Source: Saccharopolyspora kobensis (lineage in GTDB: Bacteria; Actinomycetota; Actinomycetes; Mycobacteriales; Pseudonocardiaceae). Taken from it: 64,000 nt of DNA. The translations under genes and the position numbers were made by a program. Below, in pieces: positions 34,882 to 42,968 of this stretch. Under the pieces are notes generated by a model, which ran no database searches, had not been told where the DNA came from, and saw only the letters and a list, made by a program, of their open reading frames with translations. How positions within the stretch are numbered: position 1 is the first letter of the stretch; each line of letters starts with the position of its first letter. The DNA lies in NCBI RefSeq assembly GCF_900108315.1, contig NZ_FNVB01000004.1:1-64000 (forward strand). The letters are read 5' to 3'.

Positions 34882-35301
34882 TCAGCGGAGGTTGGCCCAG
34901 GCGTAGGTGATCATCGCCTCGCGGAGGTAGTCGGCCATGCCCTTGGGCTTGCGGCGCTCGATGCGGCGGCGGAACTTCGGCTGGTTCACGTACATCTCGG
35001 CCAGCCGCAAGTAGGAGGCCCGGTCCGGGGTCCAGAAGTTGCCGATCCAGCGGCAGTGCTCGCCGACGACCTGCTGGGTGCGCGGATCGTTGCTGGGCAC
35101 GCCGGTGGCGAACAGCTCGGCGATGCTGGAGCTGATCCGGTTCCAGTCCTGGCCGATGCGCTGCGCGATCGCCTGCCGCTGCTGCGGGGTGACGGGTTCC
35201 TTGACGCCCGCGGGCATCATGTTCCCGATCAGGGCGGTTCCGTCCTCGACGGCCTCGGCCTGGTCGAGACCGGGATTCCCAAACACCTTGTCCGGCTGCA
35301 C
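34882..35301 (-). CDS. Solitary TipAS-like antibiotic-recognition domain protein
   Basis: A 139-residue all-helical protein resembling TipAS, the thiopeptide-binding half of the Streptomyces MerR regulator TipAL. The match is strongest at the C-terminal half: a conserved HCRWIGNFWTPDRASYLRLA followed by EMYVNQPKF and a final helix MADYLREAMITYAW. No MerR DNA-binding domain precedes it. The GTG at 35301 has GGAGGAAGGG about 7 bases upstream, so it is a designed short gene and not a truncation. It may sequester a drug or sense one through a partner. Confidence 0.72.
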   Translation of the reverse strand: MQPDKVFGNPGLDQAEAVEDGTALIGNMMPAGVKEPVTPQQRQAIAQRIGQDWNRISSSIAELFATGVPSNDPRTQQVVGEHCRWIGNFWTPDRASYLRLAEMYVNQPKFRRRIERRKPKGMADYLREAMITYAWANLR

Positions 35302-35470
35302 GGCGTCCCTTCCTCCAAATCCGCGCGGGTACGGGCACTCCGACAGAGCACAGGCAGTGATCATCGCTCCACGATTTCGCTAACGATGTTCATCTGCCCG
35401 GGGCACATTAGCGGAGCTGTGCGGGCACCGCGGGTGATTGTGAAGATCCGCTACCGGCCTGTGACGCCGA

Positions 35471-35656
35471 TCAATCCCGCTGCTCGGAGTCGGTGTCGTC
35501 GTGCTCGCCGGAGTCGGCCTGCGCGGGCGGCGCCAGGTAGACCACACCTCGCTCCAGGTCCAGCGGGCCACCCGGATCGTGGCCCTGCGAGATGCCGGTC
35601 TCGTCGCCCTCGTGCTTCAACTTGCGCCCGGGGAGGATCTCACCGAAGGAAGCCAT
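35471..35656 (-). CDS. Small acidic hypothetical protein
   Basis: A 61-residue acidic protein. It begins MASFGEILPGRKLKHEGDET and continues with a GHDPGGPLDLERGVVYL segment and an Asp/Glu-rich tail. I do not recognise the family. TACCGT (35663-35668) ends 6 bases before the ATG, so it is probably transcribed as a leaderless message. It stands alone between the TipAS-like gene and the sugar operon. Confidence 0.6.
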   Translation of the reverse strand: MASFGEILPGRKLKHEGDETGISQGHDPGGPLDLERGVVYLAPPAQADSGEHDDTDSEQRD

Positions 35657-35688
35657 GTCCCCACGGTAACCGCGCGCGAGCGGACCGG

Positions 35689-35713
35689 TGACAGGAAAGT
35701 TCCCATCCTCGCA
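35689..35713 (+). repeat. Family A repeat, copy 12
   Basis: A copy with AAAG in the core and CCTCGCA at the end, lying between the sugar-operon terminator and the small acidic gene. Confidence 0.9.
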
Positions 35714-35722
35714 GCGCGCGGA

Positions 35723-35747
35723 AGCCCCGGACGCCGGGTCCGGGGCT
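35723..35747 (-). terminator. Terminator of the sugar-uptake operon
   Basis: A perfect 10-base stem (AGCCCCGGAC with GTCCGGGGCT) and a 5-base loop, 10 bases beyond the stop of the binding-protein gene. Confidence 0.75.
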
Positions 35748-35757
35748 CAGGCCGCGA

Positions 35758-36735
35758 TCAGCAGCTGGACTTGTAGAAGTACTGGCTGCGCTGGTCCATG
35801 TTGTCGCGGGTGATCGCGATCATCTCGGTCTTGGTCTCGCGCTCCACCGGCTCGCCCTTGATCGCCGCGATCGCGCGCTGGACGCCTTCCTGCCCGATCT
35901 TGCCCGGGTTCTGCGCGATGAGCGCCTGGACCCGGCCGTTGCGCAGATCCTCGACCTGCTTGGGGCTGGCGTCGAAGCCGACCAGCTGCACCTGGCCGGA
36001 CTTGCCCGCGTTGGACAGCGCGGTCGCCGCACCTTCACCGGTGTTGAGGTTGGTGCCGAACACGCCCACCAGGTCGGGGTTGGCGGCCAGGGTCGCCGAG
36101 ACGATCTGGGCGGCGGTCGCCGGCTCGTTCTCGGTGTACTGGGTCGGCAGCAGCTTCAGGTTCGGGTGCTTGGCGATCTCGTCCTCGAATCCCTTGGCGC
36201 GCTCGTCGGTGGTCGAGGTGCCCGCCTTGGTGTTCAGCGCCAGCACCGAGCCCTGCTTGTCGCCGACCAGCTGGGCCAGGGTCTGGGCGGCGATGCTGCC
36301 GCCCGCGTAGTTGTCGGAGGACAGCGAGGTGACCGCGATCGAGCGGTCCTCCAGCGCGGTGTCGACCTCGACGACCTGGATGCCGTTGGCCTTCGCCTGC
36401 TGCAGCGGCGCGGCCAGCGCCTTGTCGTCGGTCGGGGCGATGATCACCGCGCCGGGCTTGGTGCTGACGATGCCGCCCAGGATCTGCGACTGCTCGGCCT
36501 GCTCGAACTTCTCGGGGGCCTGCACGTTGATCTGGTAGCCGGCCGAGGCGGCCGCTTCCTGCGCCGCGCACTCGATGGAGACGTAGAACGGTTCGCCGCG
36601 CATCCCGGTGATCAGCGCCAGGTTCTTGTTGTTCGGGTCGGTCTGGCCGCCACCGGTGTCGCCGATCTGGCCGGTCCCGCAGCCCGCCAGCAGCAGTGCC
36701 GCGCCGATCGCGAGCACCGTCTTGCGAGTTCTCAT
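35758..36735 (-). CDS. Sugar ABC transporter substrate-binding lipoprotein
   Basis: A 325-residue type-1 periplasmic binding protein of the RbsB/FrcB group. The lipobox LLLAGCG near residue 20 anchors it outside the membrane. The strand LALITGMRGEPFYVSIECAA, the hinge region APTDDKALAAPL and VFGTNLNTGEGAATAL are typical of pentose/hexose binders. The ATG at 36735 has GGAGGGTGA upstream; an earlier in-frame start overlaps that site. It is the last gene of the lacI-manA-ABC operon, 45 bases after the permease. A mannose-type sugar is the likely ligand by context. Confidence 0.87.
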   Translation of the reverse strand: MRTRKTVLAIGAALLLAGCGTGQIGDTGGGQTDPNNKNLALITGMRGEPFYVSIECAAQEAAASAGYQINVQAPEKFEQAEQSQILGGIVSTKPGAVIIAPTDDKALAAPLQQAKANGIQVVEVDTALEDRSIAVTSLSSDNYAGGSIAAQTLAQLVGDKQGSVLALNTKAGTSTTDERAKGFEDEIAKHPNLKLLPTQYTENEPATAAQIVSATLAANPDLVGVFGTNLNTGEGAATALSNAGKSGQVQLVGFDASPKQVEDLRNGRVQALIAQNPGKIGQEGVQRAIAAIKGEPVERETKTEMIAITRDNMDQRSQYFYKSSC

Positions 36736-36780
36736 CCGAATCACCCTCCACACGCCGTTGTGCCGGTTGGTCGAAGAACT

Positions 36781-37824
36781 TCAGCGGTTGTTGCGCGCAC
36801 GTCGTCGGCGCTGGTCCAGCCAGACAGCTGCGACGAGCACCGCGCCGACTGCGATCGGCTGCCAGAACGGCCGGACTCCGGCCATCACGAATCCGGCGTC
36901 GAGCACCGCCGGGATGAACACGCCGATGACGCTGCCCAGCACCGTGCCGATGCCGCCGAACAGGCTGGTGCCGCCCAGCACGACCGCCGCGATCGCGTTG
37001 AGGTTGTCGTTGCTGTGGCCGCTGATCGTGGTGGTGCCGAAGTAGGCCAGCGACATGAATCCGGCCAGCCCGGCGAGCACGCCGGTCAGGGTGTAGACGG
37101 CGATGAGGTGGCGGGTCACCTTGATCCCGCTTCGGCGGGCCGCTTCGGCGTTGGAACCGATCGCGTAGGTGTAGCGGCCGAAGGCCGTGGTGTGCAGCAG
37201 CCAGATCGCCAGCAGCGTGACCAGCGCGGCCAGGATCACCAGGTTCGGCACGATCCCGAACGACGTCCCGGTGCCGAGCGTGGTGCGCAGCGCGCTGGGC
37301 ACGGTGCGCACGTCGATGCCGTTGGTGAGCAGCTGCGCGGCACCGAGTGCCGCGCCGAACGAGCCCAGCGTGACGATCAGCGCGGGCACGCGGGCCACCG
37401 CGACCAGCAGCCCGTTGAGCACGCCCCACAGCGCGCCGCCGACCAGTGCCACCACCAGGCCGATCGCGATCACGCCCCAGCCGGCGTCGGTGGCGTCACC
37501 GCCGCTGAGCCCCTCCATGGTCATCGCGGAGACGACACCGGAGAACACCAGCACCGAACCCACCGACAGGTCGATGCCGGAGGTGATGATCACGAACGTC
37601 ATGCCGACCGCGAGCATCAGCAGCGGCGCCGCCTGCACCAGCAGGTTCTGCGCGTTGAACAGGGTGAGGAAGGCGTCCGGGCGAAGCGCGCCGAACAGCG
37701 CGCACAGCGCGATCAGCACCAGGCCGGTCCAGAGCGTGTTGGAGGAGGCCAGCCGCGCGCCGACGCCCTTGCCCCGCGGCGCTTCCTCCACAGTGGATTT
37801 CTGGGTCTCCTGCTGGGTGGGCAT
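36781..37824 (-). CDS. Sugar ABC transporter permease (RbsC/FrcC type)
   Basis: A 347-residue membrane subunit with about ten hydrophobic helices. The sequence GITSGIDLSVGSV in Escherichia coli relatives is represented here by FVIITSGIDLSVGSVLVFSG, a hallmark of this permease family, and SNAEAARRSGI is the coupling-helix region. The ATG at 37824 overlaps the ATPase stop (TGATG), and AGGAGG lies 9 bases upstream. It forms the channel for the sugar delivered by the downstream lipoprotein. Confidence 0.9.
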   Translation of the reverse strand: MPTQQETQKSTVEEAPRGKGVGARLASSNTLWTGLVLIALCALFGALRPDAFLTLFNAQNLLVQAAPLLMLAVGMTFVIITSGIDLSVGSVLVFSGVVSAMTMEGLSGGDATDAGWGVIAIGLVVALVGGALWGVLNGLLVAVARVPALIVTLGSFGAALGAAQLLTNGIDVRTVPSALRTTLGTGTSFGIVPNLVILAALVTLLAIWLLHTTAFGRYTYAIGSNAEAARRSGIKVTRHLIAVYTLTGVLAGLAGFMSLAYFGTTTISGHSNDNLNAIAAVVLGGTSLFGGIGTVLGSVIGVFIPAVLDAGFVMAGVRPFWQPIAVGAVLVAAVWLDQRRRRARNNR

Positions 37825-38588
37825 CAGCTCGCGTCCTCCTGCGCCAGCGCGCCGGTCATCGCACCGACGAGGTCTTCCAAGGTCGCCTCGGCGGCGTTGA
37901 ACCGCGCCACCCGGGTGCCGAGGCGCAGCACCTCGACCCGGTCCGCCACCGACAGCACTTCCGGCATGTTGTGGCTGATCAGCACCACCGCGATGCCGTT
38001 GTCGCGCACCCGGCGGATCACCTCCAGCACGCGTTCGCGCTGCACGACGCCCAACGCGGCGGTCGGCTCGTCCATGAACACCAGCTTGTCCGCCCACGCC
38101 ACCGACCTGGCCACCGCGACGCTCTGCCGCTGACCACCGGACAGCGATCCGATCGGCACCGTCAGATCCGGCAGCGAGACGCCGAACTTGGCGAACTGCT
38201 CGGCGGCCTGCGCGCGCATCCCGGCCTTGTCCAGCATGCCGAGCTTGCCGAGCAGACCCGGGCGCCGGAGTTCCCGGCCCAGGAACAGGTTCGCGGCCGG
38301 GTCCAGGTCCGGGGCGACCGCGAGGTCCTGGTAGGCGGTTTCGATGCCGTGCGCGCGGGCGGTCGTGGGCGAGTCCAGCACCACCGGAGCACCGGCGACC
38401 CGGATCTGCCCGGAATCCGGCTGCTCCACCCCGGAGAGGCATTTGACCAGTGTGGACTTGCCGGCCCCGTTGTCACCGATGAGCGCCACCACCTCACCGG
38501 GGTGGACGGTGAACGACGCGCCTCGCAGCGCCTCCACGCCGCCGTAGCGCTTGACCAGGTCGCGGGCTTCCAGCAGTGGTTCGGTCAT
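37824..38588 (-). CDS. Sugar ABC transporter ATP-binding protein (single-domain)
   Basis: A 254-residue ATPase with Walker A GDNGAGKST, signature LSGGQRQ, Walker B LVFMDEPTAAL and the switch histidine in ISHNMPEV. It has one nucleotide-binding domain, as in fructose-type FrcA systems, rather than the two fused domains of RbsA. The start overlaps the manA stop (ATGA), which supports translational coupling along the operon. It powers the permease encoded next to it. Confidence 0.9.
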   Translation of the reverse strand: MTEPLLEARDLVKRYGGVEALRGASFTVHPGEVVALIGDNGAGKSTLVKCLSGVEQPDSGQIRVAGAPVVLDSPTTARAHGIETAYQDLAVAPDLDPAANLFLGRELRRPGLLGKLGMLDKAGMRAQAAEQFAKFGVSLPDLTVPIGSLSGGQRQSVAVARSVAWADKLVFMDEPTAALGVVQRERVLEVIRRVRDNGIAVVLISHNMPEVLSVADRVEVLRLGTRVARFNAAEATLEDLVGAMTGALAQEDAS

Positions 38589-39628
38589 ATCCGGCTCCCG
38601 GCGGAGGGTGGGCGGCAGTGCACCAGGGTGAGATCGCCTTCCAGCTGAGCGGCCCCGGCCGCGTGCGGGATCACCGCGGTGCTCCCGCGCCGCAGCGCGA
38701 GTTCGCTGCCGCTGTCCGTGCGCAGCTTTCCGCTGCCCGACAGCGCGATCAGCACCCCGAAGGAGGGCTCGAGCTCGACCGCGCCGTGCAGCCGGTCGGC
38801 CCGGAAGAACGGCGCGGCATCGTCGGCCAGCAGCCCGACCCGCGCCGCGTCCTGGTCCGCGGTGCGCTTGATCAGCGACGCCAGCACCTCGTCGCCGAAA
38901 CCGCTGCGGTTGAGCGTCTGCAGCGCGGTCCGCTGGTCCATGCCGAGGAACGCGCTCTCGGCGTCGCTCAGGAAACCGCGCCACTCCAACGTGATGGAGA
39001 AGTCCGTCGGCTGCTGCAGCTCGACGATGAACACGCCCTCGCCGATCGCGTGCGGCGTGCCGGCGGGCACGTGCACGGTGTCGCCGGGACGCACCGGGAT
39101 CTCGTTGAGGGCGCTCAGCATCGAGGACGAGTCCTGGGTGCTCACCCAGTGCTCGACCACCTCTGGCGCCACGTCGTCCCGGAAACCCAGGTGCACCACC
39201 GGGTTCGGCCCGCTCGTGCCGACCACGATCCACGCCTCGGTCTTGCCGAACCGCGAACCCAGGTGCTGCTGGGCGAACCGGTCGGACGGGTGGCAGTGCA
39301 CCGGCAGCCGCTGCCCGGCGTCGAGCAGCTTGACCAGCAGCGCCGTGCTGTCGCCGAACGCGGCCACGTGCTCGGGACCCAGCCACTGCGCGGGCGCCTC
39401 GCGCACCGCGTCGCGCAACCAGCGCCCGTCGGGCAACCGGGACAGACCCGATTCGGGCTGGCCGAACCGCGTCGTGGTGGACCCGACCCAGTCCTCCGGG
39501 CCGAATTCGCGATCATCTCCACCGCCGCGCAGCGCCGCGATGGAGGCGCCACCGCGGTAGAACTGCTTCGGCTGGTTGGCGGGCAGGACGATCGCCCGCA
39601 CCGACTGATCATCGTGGACAGAACTCAC
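38585..39628 (-). CDS. manA: Class I mannose-6-phosphate isomerase
   Basis: A 347-residue cupin enzyme interconverting mannose 6-phosphate and fructose 6-phosphate. The metal site is visible in LPVHCHPSDRFAQQHLGSRF and KTEAW, with VHVPAGTPHAIGEG supplying the later His. The GTG start overlaps the lacI stop (GTGA) and has GAGAGG upstream. It connects the sugar taken up by the downstream ABC system with glycolysis, provided the sugar is phosphorylated by a kinase encoded elsewhere, because no kinase gene is present in this operon. Confidence 0.87.
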   Translation of the reverse strand: MSSVHDDQSVRAIVLPANQPKQFYRGGASIAALRGGGDDREFGPEDWVGSTTTRFGQPESGLSRLPDGRWLRDAVREAPAQWLGPEHVAAFGDSTALLVKLLDAGQRLPVHCHPSDRFAQQHLGSRFGKTEAWIVVGTSGPNPVVHLGFRDDVAPEVVEHWVSTQDSSSMLSALNEIPVRPGDTVHVPAGTPHAIGEGVFIVELQQPTDFSITLEWRGFLSDAESAFLGMDQRTALQTLNRSGFGDEVLASLIKRTADQDAARVGLLADDAAPFFRADRLHGAVELEPSFGVLIALSGSGKLRTDSGSELALRRGSTAVIPHAAGAAQLEGDLTLVHCRPPSAGSRI

Positions 39629-40641
39629 CGTGCAACCTCTCCAGAACCTCGGGCAAGCAGCCGGGTGGGGACGACGATCCGGCGCGGCGGGGTGCGGTCG
39701 CCGTCCAGCCGCGAGAACAGCAACTCGGCCGCCGACCGGCCCAGCGCGCTGGTTTCGTGGGTGACCACCGTGATCGGCGGATCCAGCAGGTCGGCGAGCT
39801 CGAAGTCGTCGAAGCCCACCAGCGCCGGCCGGTCGGGCCGCCCCGCCAAGGCGCGCAGGGCGTGAATGGTGATCCGGTTGTTGCCGGTGACCAGCGCGGT
39901 CGCCCGCCGCAGCGTGGTGCGCAGCGCCTCGGCCACCGACTCATCGGTGTGCGGGCCCATCAGCACCAGATCGGATTCGAACGGAACCCCGGCCCGGGCG
40001 CAGCCCTCCCGGAAACCGCGCAGCCGCTCGGCGGCGGTGTGGATCTCCGGCGCGTCACCGAGGAAGGCGATCTCCCGGTGCCCGTGTTCGGCCAGGTGCT
40101 GCGCGGCCAGCGCGGTGCCACCGGAGTTGTCGATGAGCACGGCGTCGGCGTCGAGGTTGCCGGGCGGCCGGTCCACGAACACCACCGGTGTGCCCGCGTT
40201 GATCTCGTGCGCGATGTAGCCGTGCTGGTGACCGGCGGGCACGACGATCAGCCCGTCGACGCGCCGCGCGCAGAACTCCAGCACCAGCTCGCGCTCCCGC
40301 GCCGGGTCCTCATCGGACGAACCGGTGAGCACCTGCTTCCCGCGCATCCGCGCGACTTCCTCCACCGCGCGGGTGAGCACCGAGTAGAACGGGTTCGCGA
40401 GGTCTTCCAGCACCAGGCCCAGCGTCCCGGTGCCGGTGCCGCGCCGGAGGTTGCGGGCGCTGAGGTTGCGCCGGAACCCCAGCTGGTCGATCGCCGACAG
40501 CACGCGCTCCGCCGTGGCCGGGTGGACGCCGCTCTCGGCGTTGACCACCCGCGACACGGTCTTGATGCTCACGCCGGCCAGCCGCGCCACGTCGCTCATG
40601 GTGGCGCGCCGGACGTTCCCGGAGTCAGACAACGTTGTCAT
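39625..40641 (-). CDS. LacI-family repressor of the mannose regulon
   Basis: A 338-residue repressor. The helix-turn-helix is MSDVARLAGVSIKTVSRVVN, followed by the hinge helix and a periplasmic-binding-protein-like ligand domain. I chose the ATG at 40641: the in-frame ATG at 40653 lies inside the -10 box of a good promoter, while 40641 falls at or next to the expected transcription start. The operator TGACAACGTTGTCT (40627-40640) begins within this start codon, which suggests autorepression. It is the first gene of the manA/ABC operon and probably also represses the divergent GH47 gene. Confidence 0.87.
   Translation of the reverse strand: MTTLSDSGNVRRATMSDVARLAGVSIKTVSRVVNAESGVHPATAERVLSAIDQLGFRRNLSARNLRRGTGTGTLGLVLEDLANPFYSVLTRAVEEVARMRGKQVLTGSSDEDPARERELVLEFCARRVDGLIVVPAGHQHGYIAHEINAGTPVVFVDRPPGNLDADAVLIDNSGGTALAAQHLAEHGHREIAFLGDAPEIHTAAERLRGFREGCARAGVPFESDLVLMGPHTDESVAEALRTTLRRATALVTGNNRITIHALRALAGRPDRPALVGFDDFELADLLDPPITVVTHETSALGRSAAELLFSRLDGDRTPPRRIVVPTRLLARGSGEVAR
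40627..40640. promoter_or_regulatory. LacI operator O1 (autoregulatory)
   Basis: The near-perfect palindrome TGACAACGTTGTCT (minus-strand reading) is centred just inside the lacI reading frame, a few bases downstream of the predicted transcription start. It matches the operator at 41009-41022 in 12 of 14 positions. Confidence 0.75.
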
Positions 40642-40651
40642 GGCGAGCGGC

Positions 40652-40681
40652 ATTGCACCCCACCGCGGAACCCGCTGTCAA
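40652..40681 (-). promoter_or_regulatory. Promoter of the lacI-manA-ABC operon
   Basis: TTGACA (40676-40681) and TGCAAT (40652-40657) are separated by 18 bases on the minus strand and read into lacI. The operator lies immediately downstream. Confidence 0.65.
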
Positions 40682-40751
40682 TGCCGCCGCGCGCCATTGC
40701 TGCCACCCGGCCCCGCAACGGCAACCGATCGGCCCAACCCGGCGGGTGGGA

Positions 40752-40871
40752 TGACAGGAAGGTTCCCATGCTCCACCCGCCCCCGGGCGTCGCGGCGCCA
40801 GGAATGACAGGAAGGTTCCCATGCTTCAGGTCAGGGCCCCGGCCGGTGACAGGAAAGTTCCCTTGCTCGCA
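40752..40871 (+). repeat. Family A repeats, copies 13-15
   Basis: Three plus-oriented copies (40752-40773, 40805-40826 and 40847-40871) lie in the divergent region between lacI and the GH47 gene, about 25-55 bases apart. The first two have lost the GCTCGCA tail, and the third has the AAAG core. Confidence 0.85.
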
Positions 40872-40966
40872 TCCCAGGAACCCGGGTCAAGGCGGCGGAC
40901 GGCGGCAGTGCGCGCAGCTGATCGGCATCGCGCCGTGTCGAAACCGGACAAGAACGGCTGGCCGCA

Positions 40967-40995
40967 TTGACCGCGCCGACACGGACCGCAACGGT
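40967..40995 (+). promoter_or_regulatory. Promoter of the GH47 mannosidase gene
   Basis: TTGACC (40967-40972) and AACGGT (40990-40995) are spaced by 17 bases and read towards the gene at 41039. Confidence 0.5.
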
Positions 40996-41008
40996 GAACC
41001 GCGCGGCT

Positions 41009-41022
41009 TGACAAGGTTGTCC
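41009..41022. promoter_or_regulatory. LacI operator O2 upstream of the GH47 gene
   Basis: TGACAAGGTTGTCC lies between the predicted promoter and the ribosome-binding site of the mannosidase gene. It shares the TGACAA-GTTGTC pattern of the operator at the lacI start, which ties the two divergent units into one regulon. Confidence 0.7.
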
Positions 41023-41038
41023 AGTGGAGGAGGCGGCG

Positions 41039-42436
41039 ATGTTCGGAGGCGTGTCCCGGAGAACCGTTCTGCGACTGATGGGCGGGGCGGCCGTGGCGGG
41101 CGGACTGCTGGCGGCAGGCCCGGCAGCGGCGTCGGCGAGCCGGAACTGGAAGCCCGTCGCCGAATCCGTGCGCCGCGAATACCTCTGGGCGTGGCAGCAC
41201 TACGTCGACCGCGCGCTGGGCGCCGACCACATCAAGCCCATCTCCGGCGGGCGCGAGGACTTCTTCGTCCAAGGGCACTCCATCGGGCTCAGCCTCGTCG
41301 AAGCCGTCGACACGCTGTGGTTGATGGAGGCAGATGCCGAAGTGGCGCTTGCGGTGCAGTGGATCGAGGACAACCTGAGCTTCGACGTCGACGCGCCGTT
41401 CCAGGTCTTCGAGACCAACATCCGCATGGTCGGCGGGCTCGCGGCGGCCTACCACTGCACCGGCGCGCCACGGCTGCTGGAACTGGCCGTCGACGTCGCC
41501 GACCGGCTGCTGCCCGCGTTCACCGAATCGCCGACCGGGCTGCCCTACCGCTACGTGAACCTGGCGACCGGTGAGGTCAGCCGTCCCGAGACCAACATCG
41601 TCGAGGTCGGCACCTACATCGCGGAGTTCGGCGTGCTGTCGGAGTGGACCGGCGACCGCCGCTACTACGACCTGGCCAAGCGGGCCATGCGCGTGGTCCA
41701 CGACAAGCGGACCGAGCTCGGCCTGCTGCCGCACGACATCCACGCCGAAACGGGGGAGTGGCGCAACCGCCAGGCCACCGTCGGCCCGCCCGGCGACTCC
41801 TACTACGAGTACCTGTGGGACGGCTACGCGCTGTTCGGCGACGAAGATCTCCGCCGGTGGTACGACACGCTCACCGACGCGATCCTCGCCCACCAGGCCG
41901 AACGTCGCGACGGCCTGCTGTGGTTCCCGCAGGTCGACGCCTTCACCGGAGAGGTCCTCAGCCGCGAGCAGAGCGTGCTGGCCGGGTTCTACGCCGGGCT
42001 GCTCGCCGAATCCGGCCGGATCGACGAGGGACGCGCCTACCACGACGCGTTCAACGCCGCGCAGGAGAAGTTCGGCGTCATCCCGAACTCCCTCGACTAC
42101 GCCACGATGTCGGCCGCCGACCCGGGCAACGCGGTGCGTCCCGAGTTCGCCGACGCGGCCCTGATGCTGTGGCTGGCCACCGGCGACGAGATCTTCCGGG
42201 AGCGGGCGAAGACCCACTACGACAACATGCTCCGGACCTCGAAGACGAACTACGGCTTCGCCGGCCTCACCGACGTGACGGCGAAGCCACCGTCCCAAGA
42301 GGACAGCTGCCCGGGCTACTGGTGGTCGGAGCAGATGAAGTACTACTGGCTGCTCTTCTCCGACACCCCGCGGTTCGACTACCGCGACAACTACCTGAGC
42401 ACCGAGGCCAACCTGCTGCGCGGCGCCCGCCGCTGA
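41039..42436 (+). CDS. GH47-like class I alpha-mannosidase, Tat-exported
   Basis: A 465-residue glycosidase of family GH47, which removes alpha-1,2-linked mannose. A twin-arginine signal (SRRTVLRLMGGAAVAGG) directs export. The (alpha/alpha)7 motifs are in order: VDTLWLM, VFETNIRMVGGL with the first catalytic Glu (E125), GDSYYEYLWDG with an Asp (D253), VRPEFADA with a Glu (E369), SEQMKYYWLLFSD with a Glu (E431), and the calcium-binding Thr in STEAN near the end. GGAGGAGG lies 5 bases before the ATG. GH47 enzymes are typical of eukaryotic N-glycan processing and scarce in bacteria. Confidence 0.85.
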   Translation: MFGGVSRRTVLRLMGGAAVAGGLLAAGPAAASASRNWKPVAESVRREYLWAWQHYVDRALGADHIKPISGGREDFFVQGHSIGLSLVEAVDTLWLMEADAEVALAVQWIEDNLSFDVDAPFQVFETNIRMVGGLAAAYHCTGAPRLLELAVDVADRLLPAFTESPTGLPYRYVNLATGEVSRPETNIVEVGTYIAEFGVLSEWTGDRRYYDLAKRAMRVVHDKRTELGLLPHDIHAETGEWRNRQATVGPPGDSYYEYLWDGYALFGDEDLRRWYDTLTDAILAHQAERRDGLLWFPQVDAFTGEVLSREQSVLAGFYAGLLAESGRIDEGRAYHDAFNAAQEKFGVIPNSLDYATMSAADPGNAVRPEFADAALMLWLATGDEIFRERAKTHYDNMLRTSKTNYGFAGLTDVTAKPPSQEDSCPGYWWSEQMKYYWLLFSDTPRFDYRDNYLSTEANLLRGARR

Positions 42437-42443
42437 GCCTGGA

Positions 42444-42551
42444 TGACAGGAAGGTTCCCATGCTCGCAGCAGGGGCCGCGGGGCCGGTGACTGGAAGGTT
42501 CCCATGCTCGCACCGCCCGGCGTGCCTTGGAGCATGGGAACCTTCCTGTCA
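42444..42551. repeat. Family A repeats, copies 16-18
   Basis: Two plus-oriented copies (42444-42468 and 42488-42512, the second with ACTGG) are followed by a minus-oriented copy (42528-42551). The last two face each other across 15 bases and could pair. The cluster starts 7 bases after the GH47 stop. Confidence 0.88.
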
Positions 42552-42574
42552 CGGCGCGCCGCTACGCTGGGCAA

Positions 42575-42892
42575 ATGGCTGATCATGTGCAGGTCGTGAC
42601 CACCACCGACTCCGAGGAATCCGCCGCCGCGCTGGCCCGGGGCGTCGTCGAGGCCGCGCTGGGTGCTTGCGTGCAGGTCGTGCCGATCCGCAGCTTCTAC
42701 GTGTGGGAGGGCGCGGCGCAGGACGATCCCGAGTGGCAGTTGCAGATCAAGACCTCCGCCGACCGGCTGCCCGCGCTCGTCGCGCACCTGAAGGCCGAGC
42801 ACGGCTACGAGGTGCCGGAGATCATCGCGACCCCGATCGTCGGCGGGAGCGCGGAGTACCTGTCCTGGGTCGATGAGCAGACCCGGTCATAA
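42575..42892 (+). CDS. cutA: Divalent-cation tolerance protein CutA
   Basis: A 105-residue trimeric ferredoxin-fold protein linked to copper and divalent-cation tolerance. The family pattern is visible in LGACVQVVPIRSFYVWEG, EWQLQIKTSADRLPAL and YEVPEIIATPI near the C-terminus. TACGCT (42563-42568) ends 6 bases before the ATG and no Shine-Dalgarno is visible, so it is probably leaderless. The family A cluster ends 23 bases upstream. Confidence 0.9.
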   Translation: MADHVQVVTTTDSEESAAALARGVVEAALGACVQVVPIRSFYVWEGAAQDDPEWQLQIKTSADRLPALVAHLKAEHGYEVPEIIATPIVGGSAEYLSWVDEQTRS

Positions 42893-42968
42893 CGGACCGG
42901 CGGCGGGGTGACCCGCATCACCCGGCACACTCGGGTGAAGTGCCGGTCTAGACGGAAGTGGGGTCGAC

